The notes below the pieces were generated by a model. The model had not been told where the DNA came from and made no database searches. It worked only from the letters and a program-made list of their open reading frames with translations. The position numbers and the translations under genes are program-made. From contig NZ_JAHAMK010000028.1 of assembly GCF_018383585.1 (NCBI RefSeq), forward strand, positions 7,226 to 62,404: a stretch of 55,179 nt of DNA. The letters run 5' to 3'. Positions 8,554 to 17,886 of this stretch are shown here, one piece after another; position 1 is the stretch's first letter; each line of letters starts with the position of its first letter. The stretch is from Microvirga sp. 3-52. Lineage in GTDB: Bacteria > Pseudomonadota > Alphaproteobacteria > Rhizobiales > Beijerinckiaceae.

Positions 8554-10623
8554 TCAAAGGACGAAGAAATCCTTCTCGTTCATCTTGAGGTTCCTGGACA
8601 ACGCAGCGACCTGAATGGCTTCCTTGGCCCCCGTGCCGTCCGCGTCGTAATACAAGGCTCCCGACTTTTTGTTGTAGATGACGTGATCGTTGCCGTCGTG
8701 CGCCTTGGTGCCGATGTGGAATTCCTTCTTGGCCAGCACGCCCTTCTTGCTAAGGGCCTTGAAGGCTCCCTTGGCAAGCCAGACTGTGTCGTCGATCACG
8801 GAAAAGTCGGTGATCTTGTCGTTGTTCTGCTTCTTGTTCAGGGCATTGGTCTTGGAGAGCTTCTTGTCGAACACGAATACGTCTTGACCAGTTCCACCGG
8901 TGAGCCTGTCGTTGCCGAGCCCGCCATAAAGCCTGTCGCTGCCGCCGTTGCCGCGTAACGTGTCATTGTTTGCGAGACCTTTGATGAGGTCGCCAGCTTC
9001 GTCGCCCACGAGACTATCCCTGCCCGGCGTGCCAATCAACGTGAGGGGCCGAGGTGTGTACGAGCCGCCGCCGGATGAGCCATCGTCGGATGAGCCATCG
9101 TCGGACGGGGGCGGAACATACACAATCTGAGTCAGATCGATGGTCTTATCGCTGAACTGTGCGTAGGAGACGGCCTTGAGCACGTCCGTCCCATCCTGGC
9201 CTGGGCGCTTATCCGTCACTGTCATGCTGCCGTCGGCATTCCGGATCAGTTGATAGGAGCTGCTGGACCCTGAGTACTTCGCCACGTCACTGCCGCCGCC
9301 GCCTTCGAGAGTGTCGTTGCCGGCTCCTCCCACAAGAATATCACCGCCCGATCGGCCCACGAGTTGGTCGTTGCCGGCTTCTCCATGGAGTCCGACGCCG
9401 TTGCCGTTACCACGGTCGAAGCCGCGGATCACATCGTTAGAGATCGTGCCTTGCACCACCTCTATGTTCGACAGCCGGTCGCCTTCGGCTGCACCTCCGT
9501 TCTGGTTCGTCATCAGGTCTATGACAATGCCGCCACCGCTCTTCGCCGTTTGGAGATATGAGACGACGTCCCAGTCATCGCCGCCGTCGATCCTGTCCGC
9601 GCCGGCTCCGCCATCGAACCAGTCATTGTCTTGCCCGCCCTCAAGAGTATCGTCGCCGATGCCGCCGCTGAGCCCATCTGCTCCTTCTCCGCCGAGAAGG
9701 GAATCAGCCCCGCCGCCGCGCAGATCGTTCCCGTCATCGTTTCCCATGATCGTATCGTTGAAGCGGGAGCCCAAGACGCCCGCGATGTTGATGAAGTGGT
9801 CGCCCGCGGCGTCTCCGGTGTTCTGATCTTCATGGGCCATGTGGATCGTCAGGCCGCTCGTCGACGTATTGTAGGAGGCGAGGCTCGTTCCGCTGCTTCC
9901 CTCGAGAGTATCCTTACCGGCTCCTCCATCGAGGAAATTGAAGCCTCCGCCACCGACAAGCGAGTCATCGCCCATGCCGCCTTGGAAACTGTCATTCGCA
10001 GCGCCACCATAAGCGGTGTCATTCCCGCCTCCGAGATCGATGAAACCCCAAGCGCTCCCGCCTTGCCTGCTGTCGTAGAGATCTTTCCCGTCTCCCAGCG
10101 AGACCGTGACAGGATCACTACTCTTCAAGACGCCCTTGTTGATGACGACGTCGTCGCTCCGCCCGCTATCAATGGCGTGAACCCCGCCCGAGATCGTTCC
10201 CTCGTTCGTCACATTGAGAGTACCGGCGCGCGTATTGTAATAAATCCCATAGCGGTTGCCCTGGACGGTTCCATCGTTCAGGACGGTAAGGTTTTCAGCA
10301 CCTACGATGCCCTCTTCGACCCCGAAGATCGTTCCGTGATTCGTGACGGTTGTTGTGTTGGGGCAGAAGTAGCCCTGCTTGCCGCTCAAGGACCCATTTG
10401 CTCCCACGGTGAGGTTACCCACGAACACCGAGACTGCCGCCTCGGCAGCCGAGACATAGCCATTGACTTCGACTTTCGAGTCATAGGCGGGATATATGGT
10501 GTGGATTCCCTTGCCTGAGGTGGTCTCCACGCGTCCGCTTTCGGTCACGATGACGTGGACGGTGGTGTTGTAAACCTGCGTGACGGTTCGGCGGTCATCG
10601 ATCGTTTCGACTTTATTGGCCAT
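8554..10623 (-). CDS. RTX-type calcium-binding repeat protein, probably type I secreted
   Basis: 689 residues without an N-terminal signal peptide. Residues about 25-190 contain repeated NxGTI/NDGTV-type units typical of a beta-helix (for example NHGTIFGVEEG, NEGTISGGV). Then come four clusters of RTX nonapeptides of the GGxGxDxLxGG type (about 190-245, 280-345, 390-450, 545-600), separated by linkers that include an acidic SDDGSSDDGS stretch. RTX repeats bind calcium and fold outside the cell after export through a TolC-type channel. The last about 100 residues (DKITDFS onward) look like the usual C-terminal secretion region. No exporter gene and no enzymatic domain are visible, so the role (adhesin, surface layer or carrier) is unknown. 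A small ACGGAA/TTCCGT inverted repeat lies at 10652-10669, just upstream of the start. Confidence 0.85.
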   Translation of the reverse strand: MANKVETIDDRRTVTQVYNTTVHVIVTESGRVETTSGKGIHTIYPAYDSKVEVNGYVSAAEAAVSVFVGNLTVGANGSLSGKQGYFCPNTTTVTNHGTIFGVEEGIVGAENLTVLNDGTVQGNRYGIYYNTRAGTLNVTNEGTISGGVHAIDSGRSDDVVINKGVLKSSDPVTVSLGDGKDLYDSRQGGSAWGFIDLGGGNDTAYGGAANDSFQGGMGDDSLVGGGGFNFLDGGAGKDTLEGSSGTSLASYNTSTSGLTIHMAHEDQNTGDAAGDHFINIAGVLGSRFNDTIMGNDDGNDLRGGGADSLLGGEGADGLSGGIGDDTLEGGQDNDWFDGGAGADRIDGGDDWDVVSYLQTAKSGGGIVIDLMTNQNGGAAEGDRLSNIEVVQGTISNDVIRGFDRGNGNGVGLHGEAGNDQLVGRSGGDILVGGAGNDTLEGGGGSDVAKYSGSSSSYQLIRNADGSMTVTDKRPGQDGTDVLKAVSYAQFSDKTIDLTQIVYVPPPSDDGSSDDGSSGGGSYTPRPLTLIGTPGRDSLVGDEAGDLIKGLANNDTLRGNGGSDRLYGGLGNDRLTGGTGQDVFVFDKKLSKTNALNKKQNNDKITDFSVIDDTVWLAKGAFKALSKKGVLAKKEFHIGTKAHDGNDHVIYNKKSGALYYDADGTGAKEAIQVAALSRNLKMNEKDFFVL

Positions 10624-10814
10624 GACTGGCTCCCTTGTGTGCTACAACATCACGGAAATGTTATTCCGTAAAACACGTTCCATCAGAGCGCGCAAAGTGG
10701 ATGCCTGAAACGCGCGTTACGTGCGAAATCGCACCTGGACCTGCGACCGGAAGGCTGTGTGCAGCCTTGATCGGACCCTTGGCAGGCCCAGGGCAGGCGG
10801 ATTAGGTTCACCTC

Positions 10815-12389
10815 ATGTTCGCAGAAAAAGCTCCCTCGAATGCTCCCGAATGGTCGGTGTCCGATCTGGCGGGCGCCCTCAAGCGCACCTTGGAGGATGC
10901 GTTCGGCCATGTGCGCCTGCGCGGCGAGGTCTCGGGTTATCGCGGGCCCCATTCATCGGGGCATGCCTATTTCTGCCTGAAGGACCAGAACGCCCGCATC
11001 GATGCGGTGATCTGGAAGGGAGCCTTCGCCAAGCTCAAGATCCGCCCCGAGGAGGGGATGGAGGTCATCGCCACCGGGCGCATCACGACTTTTCCGGGCT
11101 CGTCCAAGTACCAGATCGTCATCGACACGCTCGAGCCTGCCGGCATCGGCGCGCTCATGGCATTGCTCGAAGAGCGCCGTCGCAAGCTGAATGCGGAGGG
11201 GCTGTTCGCCCAGGAGCGCAAGCGGCGGCTGCCTTTCCTGCCGCAGGTGATCGGCGTCGTCACCTCGCCCACCGGCGCAGTGATCCGCGATATCCTCCAC
11301 CGACTCGAGGATCGATTCCCGCGCCGGGTGCTGGTGTGGCCCGTGCGCGTGCAGGGCGAGACCTGCGCGGCGGAGGTGGCCGCCGCCATCCGCGGCTTCA
11401 ATGCCCTGGAGCCCGGCGGACGGATTCCGCGCCCGGACGTGCTCATCGTGGCCCGCGGCGGCGGTTCCATCGAGGATCTGTGGGGCTTCAACGAGGAGAT
11501 CGTGGTGCGGGCGGCCGCCGAGAGCGGCATCCCGCTCGTCTCGGCGGTCGGCCACGAGACCGACTGGACTCTCATCGACCATGCGGCCGACATGCGTGCG
11601 CCGACCCCCACGGGGGCCGCCGAGATGGTGGTTCCGGTGCGGGTCGAACTCATGGCCGCCGTGAACGATCTCTCCCGGCGCCACGTGGAGGCCGCCCTTC
11701 GCCTTGTGGAGCGCCGCCGGTCGGACCTGCGCGCCACGGCCCGGGCCCTGCCGAGCCCCGAGGCCCTGTTCTCGCCCAAACGGCAGCGGCTCGATCTTGC
11801 CGCTACCAAGCTCTATCCGGCACTCGCCCGCAACGCCCGCGGCCACGAGGAGCGGCTGCTCAAGGTTGCGCGCCAGCTTGCCCATGTATCGCCGGTGGCC
11901 AACGTGGCCCGCATGCGTGCCCGGCTCGATGCGGTGGGGCCGCGTCCCTACAATGCGGTCTGCCGCTCCGTCCTGCTGCGCGAGGAGAGCCTGAAGCAGA
12001 TCGGCCGCCGTCTGGTGGTGTCCCGGGAGGCGCTGTTGCGCGCCGAACGGGTGCGCCTCGCTCAAGGGCATGAACTCACCCAGCGGGTCGCCGAGCGCCT
12101 CGGGCCAGCGCTGCAGGGCCAGATTGCACGCAAGGCCGACAAGCTGGACGCAGTGTCCAAGCTCTTCGACAGCCTGAACTATAAATCCGTGCTCAAGCGC
12201 GGCTTCGCCCTTGTTCGCGACGCGGACGGGCAGCCGCTCAACTCGGCGGATGCGGTGCTGGACGGCCAAGCGCTCGTGCTCGAATTCGCCGACGGCAAGG
12301 CGGATGCCACCGGCGGGCGGATCGGAACGAGGCCAAGGGCAGCCAAGCCGAAGCTCGTGGTGGCGGAAGAGCAGGGCGCCTTGTTTTGA
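10815..12389 (+). CDS. xseA: Exodeoxyribonuclease VII large subunit
   Basis: Catalytic subunit of the single-strand exonuclease VII. 524 residues, longer than the roughly 450 aa of enterobacterial XseA, as in other alphaproteobacteria. It has an N-terminal OB-fold (about 15-115, WSVSDLAGALKRTLEDAFG), a central domain with the hallmark ARGGGSIEDLW near 215-225 and GHETDWT, then a long helical region. The small subunit gene xseB is not in the window. Confidence 0.95.
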   Translation: MFAEKAPSNAPEWSVSDLAGALKRTLEDAFGHVRLRGEVSGYRGPHSSGHAYFCLKDQNARIDAVIWKGAFAKLKIRPEEGMEVIATGRITTFPGSSKYQIVIDTLEPAGIGALMALLEERRRKLNAEGLFAQERKRRLPFLPQVIGVVTSPTGAVIRDILHRLEDRFPRRVLVWPVRVQGETCAAEVAAAIRGFNALEPGGRIPRPDVLIVARGGGSIEDLWGFNEEIVVRAAAESGIPLVSAVGHETDWTLIDHAADMRAPTPTGAAEMVVPVRVELMAAVNDLSRRHVEAALRLVERRRSDLRATARALPSPEALFSPKRQRLDLAATKLYPALARNARGHEERLLKVARQLAHVSPVANVARMRARLDAVGPRPYNAVCRSVLLREESLKQIGRRLVVSREALLRAERVRLAQGHELTQRVAERLGPALQGQIARKADKLDAVSKLFDSLNYKSVLKRGFALVRDADGQPLNSADAVLDGQALVLEFADGKADATGGRIGTRPRAAKPKLVVAEEQGALF

Positions 12390-12450
12390 TTGAGGATTGG
12401 AAATCCTCGTCTACCCTGCTTATGTGAAAGACAGAGCAACGCATTTCTTG

Positions 12451-12681
12451 ATGTCATCGATGTTGAACAAGATCGAACGCAGCGGCGGCGAAGCCGTGGT
12501 GCAATATCTCGACAGCAACCTTCGGGTCCTGAAGCCCGGAGCGTATGTGCGTTGCGCAGTGACGGGTGTCGAGATCCCACTCGATGAGCTGAAGTATTGG
12601 AGCGTCGAGAGGCAGGAGGCCTATGCCTCGCCCGAGGCGGTGATGATGCGCATCACCGGTGGGACTGGACCTCAGAATTAG
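12451..12681 (+). CDS. DUF2093 domain-containing protein
   Basis: A small conserved alphaproteobacterial protein of unknown function. The diagnostic block VLKPGAYVRCAVTG, then IPLDELKYWSVERQEAY, is intact. I place the start at the ATG at 12451 (76 aa) or 12460, because family members begin just before this block; a TTG at 12397 would add 18 unrelated residues. It follows xseA by about 60 bp and converges on lpxK, an arrangement frequent in Rhizobiales. Confidence 0.8.
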   Translation: MSSMLNKIERSGGEAVVQYLDSNLRVLKPGAYVRCAVTGVEIPLDELKYWSVERQEAYASPEAVMMRITGGTGPQN

Positions 12682-12717
12682 AGAGCTTTCGGCCCAGGAG
12701 AGCCGGTTGGCCGTCGT

Positions 12718-13731
12718 TCATGCGACATGCAGCCGTCTCTCGTTGATTCGGCGCAGGAGCAGGTTGCGCAGGCCTGTCTCGTTCTCGATCCGAAGCTGCA
12801 CCCGAAGCACCGTCAGATCCGGCCAAGGCTCGGCGTCCTTTACCGACGCGATCCGGACAAAATCCTTCTCCGTCGTCACGGCCTGAAGCCCGCGTGTCTC
12901 CGCTTCCTGTCGCAGATCCGTGAGCTCGGTCGCCTTGTAGCGATGGTGGTCGGGAAACGAATGCACGGCTTCGACAATGGCCCCGCAGGCGCGCAGAGTG
13001 TCGAAAAACTTTTCGGGCCGTCCGATGCCCGCAAAGGCCAGCACCTTCCTGCCTTCGAGGGATCTGGCGGCATCCGTTGCGGGCTCGAGCCTGGCTGCGA
13101 ACACGCGCTTGTCGCGCCGTTCGGCTTCCTCGGCAATCCGTCGCCCGGGCTCTCCGCTGCCGATGATGAGAACCGCGTCGATGGCGGGCCATTGCACGTT
13201 CATTGGTGCGCGTAAGGGCCCGGCCGGCAAAGGCAACCCGTTGCCGATCCCGGTTGCCCCATCCACGACGGCAATGGCGCAATCCTTGATCAGCGACGGG
13301 TTCTGGAGCCCGTCATCCATGATCACGACGGTCGATCCCATCTCGTAGGACAGCCGCGCTCCGGCCGGCCGGTCGCGGGAAACGATGGTTCGCGCCATGC
13401 CCGAGAGCAGGATGGGTTCGTCGCCCACGTCGAAGGCCGTGTGCTTCATCCGGACCTGCACCGGGCCGCGCAGGCGACCGCCATAGCCCCGTGACAGGAA
13501 AGCGGGGCTTTCACCTGCCGCATCGAGGATCGTCGCGACGGCAAGTGCCGTCGGCGTCTTGCCGGCACCGCCCACGGTGAAGTTCCCGATGCAGATGACC
13601 GGAAGATCCGCCTTCTCGCCCTGCCGCCGCATCCGCTGTGCAGCGATGGAGGTGTAGATGATACCGGCCGGGCGCAGCAGGCTGGCCTGCAGCGAAGGGG
13701 AGGTCTGCCACCAGAAACGTGGTGCGCGCAT
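12718..13731 (-). CDS. lpxK: Tetraacyldisaccharide 4'-kinase LpxK
   Basis: Phosphorylates the 4' position of the lipid A disaccharide at the inner membrane. 337 residues. The P-loop GNFTVGGAGKTPTALA lies near residue 50, after an N-terminal amphipathic/membrane segment. Its ATG shares one base with the stop codon of waaA (TGATG), showing translational coupling, and it is the last gene of the lipid A/Kdo run. Confidence 0.95.
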   Translation of the reverse strand: MRAPRFWWQTSPSLQASLLRPAGIIYTSIAAQRMRRQGEKADLPVICIGNFTVGGAGKTPTALAVATILDAAGESPAFLSRGYGGRLRGPVQVRMKHTAFDVGDEPILLSGMARTIVSRDRPAGARLSYEMGSTVVIMDDGLQNPSLIKDCAIAVVDGATGIGNGLPLPAGPLRAPMNVQWPAIDAVLIIGSGEPGRRIAEEAERRDKRVFAARLEPATDAARSLEGRKVLAFAGIGRPEKFFDTLRACGAIVEAVHSFPDHHRYKATELTDLRQEAETRGLQAVTTEKDFVRIASVKDAEPWPDLTVLRVQLRIENETGLRNLLLRRINERRLHVA

Positions 13732-15020
13732 CAGCGGCGCGCCCCGAGTTTCGCCTGCACGATGAAGGGCTCGACCGATTGCATCGTCCGGTCCACGGCG
13801 CCGCCCAGCGCCTGCACGGCCTCTCCGGCCTTGCGAGCCATGTCGCGCGTAAGGGCGGGATTGTTCAGCAATTCGTTGACGCCCCGTGCCAGGGTGGCGC
13901 TGTCCTTCACCATCACGGCGCCCCGCGACCGATCGAGGGCCTCATAGATCTCGGTGGCGGTATGGACATGGGGGCCGTGCAGGATGGCCGCGCCCAGCTT
14001 GGCCGGTTCGATCGGGTTATGTCCGCCGATGGGGACGAGAGTGCCGCCCATGAGGACGATGGGGGAGAGCCGGTAGAACAGGCCCATCTCGCCGACCGTA
14101 TCGACCACGTAGACATCCGTCGCCCGGTCGGGGTGAATGCCCTCGGAGCGCCGGCTTGCCCGCAGACCGGCCTGTCCGGCAAGGGCGGCCACCTCCGGCC
14201 CGCGATGGGGATGCCGCGGGGCGATGATGGTGAGCAGGTGAGGATAGCGGTTCGCCAACGCGCGATGCACGGCGATGATGGCGCTTTCCTCGCCGGGATG
14301 CGTGCTGGCGGCAAGCCAGACCGGGCGCCCCGCGATCAATCCCGAGAGATGCGCCACCACCCGCGGATCGGCCGGCGGGGGAGCTGCATCGAACTTGATG
14401 TTGCCCGTCACGATGACCCGGGGAGCGCCAAGCCGCGCCAGGCGTTCGGCGTCCTCCGACGTTTGGGCGAGGCATAGGGCAAAACGTTCGAGAAGGCCTC
14501 TGATGATGCCCGGCATTCTCTGCCAGCGCTGGTACGACCGATCCGACATGCGGCCGTTGACCATGACGAGCGGGATCTCCCGCTCGGCCAGCGCCATGAT
14601 CGTGTTCGGCCAGATCTCCGATTCGGCAATCAGCGCCAGATCGGGCTGCCAGTGCTCCAGGAACCGTTTTATATAACGTGGCACGTCCAACGGGACAAAC
14701 TGATGAATGGCCCCGGGAGGGAGCCGCCGGGCGATCAGAGAGGCAGACGTCTTCGTGCCTGACGTGACCAGGACCGCGAGGCCACGCTGGGTCACCCGCT
14801 CCACGATCGGCAGCAGGGACAGGGTCTCGCCGATGCTGGCACCGTGAACCCACATCAGGTGCCCTCTGGGCCTTTGGCGGCTGGGAAAGCCCTGCCGCTC
14901 GCCGAGCCGCGTGCGGTCTTCGCGCCCCTTATGCCGGCGCCAATAGAGGAGACCGAGAACAGCCGGCTCCAGCACGGACACCGCCGTGCGATAGGCCTTG
15001 AAGACGATCGGGAAGCTCAT
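13731..15020 (-). CDS. waaA: 3-deoxy-D-manno-octulosonic acid (Kdo) transferase WaaA
   Basis: Adds Kdo from CMP-Kdo to the lipid A precursor. 429 residues. An N-terminal membrane-anchoring stretch (about 10-25) precedes the acceptor-side domain with the conserved VHGASIGET near residue 58, and a GT-B C-terminal domain with GGHNPIEPA near residue 310. It overlaps the preceding acyltransferase gene by ATGA and lpxK by one base. Confidence 0.95.
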   Translation of the reverse strand: MSFPIVFKAYRTAVSVLEPAVLGLLYWRRHKGREDRTRLGERQGFPSRQRPRGHLMWVHGASIGETLSLLPIVERVTQRGLAVLVTSGTKTSASLIARRLPPGAIHQFVPLDVPRYIKRFLEHWQPDLALIAESEIWPNTIMALAEREIPLVMVNGRMSDRSYQRWQRMPGIIRGLLERFALCLAQTSEDAERLARLGAPRVIVTGNIKFDAAPPPADPRVVAHLSGLIAGRPVWLAASTHPGEESAIIAVHRALANRYPHLLTIIAPRHPHRGPEVAALAGQAGLRASRRSEGIHPDRATDVYVVDTVGEMGLFYRLSPIVLMGGTLVPIGGHNPIEPAKLGAAILHGPHVHTATEIYEALDRSRGAVMVKDSATLARGVNELLNNPALTRDMARKAGEAVQALGGAVDRTMQSVEPFIVQAKLGARR

Positions 15021-15751
15021 GCCCGGGAGCCTCCCATGAGCACGGGACTGGGCTTGGCGCCCGGATCCCTCGATCCGACCAGAGCATAGGCCCGCTCATG
15101 CACCCGGTCGAGTTCTCTCTCGACGGTCTTTCTCAGGGATTCCAGCGTCTCCTCGTCCGCTTCCCGCGGGATACGGATCTGATCTCCGAGCACCATGGCT
15201 CCACGGCCGAACGGCAGCCCGATGCTGGCCCTGTCCCAGCTGTCGAAGTCGATGCGGCGGCTCGTGACCACGGCAACCGGCACGATGGGGCGGCCGGACA
15301 GCTGCGCCAGGGTGACGATGCCCTGGCCGCAGATCCGCGAAATCTTCGGGATATCGGCGGTCATCACCACCATCTCTCCGTCGTCCAAGGCCCGCAGCAT
15401 GGCCCGCATGGCCTGGGCGCCGCCCTTCTTGCGGATGTCGCGGCCACGGGCCCCGGAGCCGCGGATGGCCCGCACCCCCAGATGGCGCAACGCGATGGCA
15501 TTGAACTCGCCGTCGCCCGAGCGCGAGACGAGGCTCGCGGCGCGGTCCTGGGGCCGCTTGGCGAAATGGATCATGAAATGCTGCCCGTGCCACATGGCGG
15601 CGATCACAGGCATCTCGATCCGGTCATAGGCATCGGCCGGTTCCATGATGAACCGGTTCGTGCGCTGCACGAATTTGAGATAGCCCGCGACAAGAAGGCC
15701 CAGGGTTTCCTGGACCGCTCGCGACCGGGTGATGCGCTTCATGAAACCCAT
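15017..15751 (-). CDS. DUF374 lysophospholipid-acyltransferase-like protein
   Basis: 244 residues of the DUF374 branch of acyltransferases. The active-site block AAMWHGQHFMIHF (about 50-62) and the substrate-binding block VSRSGDGEFNA are present, followed by RGSGARGRDIRKKGG. The natural substrate is not established for this family. Four-base overlap with waaA and linkage to lpxK make an acyl-transfer step in lipid A or outer-membrane lipid synthesis plausible, but that is inference from context. Confidence 0.85.
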   Translation of the reverse strand: MGFMKRITRSRAVQETLGLLVAGYLKFVQRTNRFIMEPADAYDRIEMPVIAAMWHGQHFMIHFAKRPQDRAASLVSRSGDGEFNAIALRHLGVRAIRGSGARGRDIRKKGGAQAMRAMLRALDDGEMVVMTADIPKISRICGQGIVTLAQLSGRPIVPVAVVTSRRIDFDSWDRASIGLPFGRGAMVLGDQIRIPREADEETLESLRKTVERELDRVHERAYALVGSRDPGAKPSPVLMGGSRA

Positions 15752-15765
15752 TGCGATTTAAGGAA

Positions 15766-15999
15766 TCAGCCGTTGTGCGGATCCAGCAGGCGGTGAAGGT
15801 GGACGATGAAATAACGCATCTGCGCATTGTCCACGGTCGCCTGCGCCCTGGCCTTCCAGGCCGCGTGGGCGCTGGCATAATTCGGGAAGATCCCAACGAT
15901 ATCGAGCTTGGAAAGATCCTTGAAGTCGACGGATTCGAGGCTGGTGAGCTCGCCGCCGAAAACCAGATGCAGGAGTTGCTTGCCAGGCGTATCGGTCAT
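15766..15999 (-). CDS. DUF4170 domain-containing protein
   Basis: 77 residues, predicted soluble. The family pattern includes LVFGGEL near the start, FPNYASAHAAWKA in the middle and YFIVHLHRLLDP at the end. Its function is unknown. It lies 14 bp upstream of the DUF374 gene within the lipid A/Kdo run. Confidence 0.85.
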   Translation of the reverse strand: MTDTPGKQLLHLVFGGELTSLESVDFKDLSKLDIVGIFPNYASAHAAWKARAQATVDNAQMRYFIVHLHRLLDPHNG

Positions 16000-16059
16000 G
16001 GTGATAGGGCTCTTCTGAAGAAGGTTGGATGGGTCGGTGTCGATGGGAGCCGACTTTGT

Positions 16060-16884
16060 TCAGGCTCTCATGGCTCCAATAGCACGAGGATGCAACCGTG
16101 ACGCAACGGCAATCATCTCGTCGTGCGAGGGATGAGGCTTGTTGTAGATCGGGGTCGAACCGTCGAGCCCGGTCAGGCATCCGCCCGCCTCCTGCAGGAT
16201 GAGATCCGCGGCGGCGATGTCCCAATCCTGGGCATTGGCCGACACGAGGCCGATATCGATGGAGCCTTCCGCCACCCGCGCCAACCTCAGCGCCAGGGAC
16301 GGCACCTTGGGCAGGCGCTCGACCGGGCCCATATGGCGCTCGAGTCGGTCGACGAGGGGCTTGGGACCCGCAACCCGGGCATGAGGGACATCGTCGGCCT
16401 CGGACACCTGCAGCCTCCCGCCGTTGCACCAGGCTCCTTCGCCGATCCTTGCCTCATAAAGACGATCATGGATCGGAGCGTGGAGGATCCCGAGAACGGG
16501 TCTTGCATCCTTGACCAAGGCAATGGAGATGGCCCAGTCAGGATGGCCCGAGGCAAAGGCCCGGGTGCCGTCGATGGGATCGACGATCCAGACATAGCTC
16601 TTGTCAAGGCGTGCCGGGTCGTCGGCGGTCTCCTCGGAGAGCCAGCGGGCTTGGGGAAACAATGCGGAGAGATGCTCCTTCAGGAAGGTGTCGAGGGCGA
16701 TATCCGCCTCCGTCACCGGAGAGCTGTGCCCCTTGTACCAGAGCTTGGCCGCCGTCTGCGCGCCGGCACGAAAATAGGGCAGGGCCAGCTCTCCCGCCCG
16801 GCGGGCGGCATCTCGCACGGCGGGCGCGAGGGCGGCGATTGGATGGGATGAGGAAGACAGCATCGAACCTGAAATGGGGGCCAT
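16060..16884 (-). CDS. Inositol monophosphatase family protein (CysQ-like)
   Basis: 274 residues of the lithium-sensitive phosphatase superfamily. Metal-binding motifs are WLSEET (about 80-85), WIVDPIDGTRAF (about 98-109) and the C-terminal WDIAAADLILQEAGG. Relatives hydrolyse inositol phosphate or 3'-phosphoadenosine 5'-phosphate; substrate cannot be decided from these motifs. It is first in the leftward run leading to lpxK, about 60 bp upstream of DUF4170. Confidence 0.88.
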   Translation of the reverse strand: MAPISGSMLSSSSHPIAALAPAVRDAARRAGELALPYFRAGAQTAAKLWYKGHSSPVTEADIALDTFLKEHLSALFPQARWLSEETADDPARLDKSYVWIVDPIDGTRAFASGHPDWAISIALVKDARPVLGILHAPIHDRLYEARIGEGAWCNGGRLQVSEADDVPHARVAGPKPLVDRLERHMGPVERLPKVPSLALRLARVAEGSIDIGLVSANAQDWDIAAADLILQEAGGCLTGLDGSTPIYNKPHPSHDEMIAVASRLHPRAIGAMRA

Positions 16885-16941
16885 CGGGAGGAGATACCAT
16901 ATTCCTCCCGTCTAAACCTTTCTTTTGGAAGATCGGTCCTT

Positions 16942-17874
16942 CTAAAGGAAGCAGTCAAGGGCCATCGCGGCGAACAGGATCAGGCCCGCATCCCGGTTCG
17001 CGCGGAAGAGACGCAGCGCGCCGGCGCCGTCCGTCCGGTCGACGCGGGCGACCTGCCAGCCCAGGTGAAGGGCAAAGAGGCTCAAGCCGGCAAAGGATGG
17101 CAAGCCTGCGCCTGCCAGAAACAACGATGCGGTGATGAATACGATGGTGAGCGCATAGCAGATGCCGACGCCGAGCCTCACGTTCTCGCCGAAGAAGCGG
17201 GCAGAGGATTTGATCCCGGCGATCTCGTCGTCCTCAATGTCCTGCAGGGCATAGATCGTGTCGTAGCCCACCACCCAGGCGATGCTGCCGAGATAGAGCA
17301 GGATGGCGGCCCAGCTCAAAGATCCGAAGGCCGCCGCCCAGCCCATCAGGGCTCCCCAGGCGAAGGCGAGGCCCAGGACGATCTGGGGCATCCAGAAGAA
17401 GCGCTTCATGAACGGATAGAGCGCAACGACGCCCAGGGAGGCGAAGCCGGTCGCGATCGCGAAGGCATTGAACTGGAGCAGGACCAGGAGGCCGACGATC
17501 CCCTGGAGTGCGAGAAAGACGAGAGCCCCTTTCAGCGTGACCTGGCCCGAGGGCAGGGGGCGCTGACGGGTACGCTCGACGCGGGTGTCGAGATCCCGGT
17601 CGATGATGTCGTTATAGGTGCAGCCGGCCCCACGCATGGCCACGGCGCCGATCAGGAAGAGGAGGCAATGGACCGGGTTCGGCGAGGGCAGTCCCGCCGC
17701 GAGGGCGGCGAGCGCCGCCGACCACCAGCAGGGCATGAGAAGCAGCCACCAGCCGATGGGCCGCTCGATGCGGGCAAGGCGCAGGTAGGGCCTGAGGCTC
17801 GCCGGCGCCCATCGCTCGGCCCAATGGCCCTTGACGGCATCGGGCAGGGAGGGCGTTCCGGGACGCTCCATCAT
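16942..17874 (-). CDS. ubiA: 4-hydroxybenzoate polyprenyltransferase UbiA
   Basis: Integral membrane enzyme that prenylates 4-hydroxybenzoate in ubiquinone synthesis. 310 residues, with about eight hydrophobic segments. Both Asp-rich prenyl-diphosphate/Mg sites are visible: NDIIDRDLDTRVERT (about 97-111) and YALQDIEDDEIAG (about 214-226). Confidence 0.95.
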   Translation of the reverse strand: MMERPGTPSLPDAVKGHWAERWAPASLRPYLRLARIERPIGWWLLLMPCWWSAALAALAAGLPSPNPVHCLLFLIGAVAMRGAGCTYNDIIDRDLDTRVERTRQRPLPSGQVTLKGALVFLALQGIVGLLVLLQFNAFAIATGFASLGVVALYPFMKRFFWMPQIVLGLAFAWGALMGWAAAFGSLSWAAILLYLGSIAWVVGYDTIYALQDIEDDEIAGIKSSARFFGENVRLGVGICYALTIVFITASLFLAGAGLPSFAGLSLFALHLGWQVARVDRTDGAGALRLFRANRDAGLILFAAMALDCFL

Positions 17875-17886
17875 CGAAGGAACCGC

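Noticed and set aside
8900..9720. Repeated GC-rich units resembling a CRISPR or minisatellite
   Set aside because: They encode RTX nonapeptides in frame; units are degenerate and not separated by unique spacers.
10953..12269. 438-codon minus-strand frame opposite xseA
   Set aside because: Antisense shadow; xseA motifs are unambiguous.
12397..12450. N-terminal extension of the DUF2093 protein from TTG 12397
   Set aside because: The added residues do not belong to the family and overlap the xseA downstream leader.
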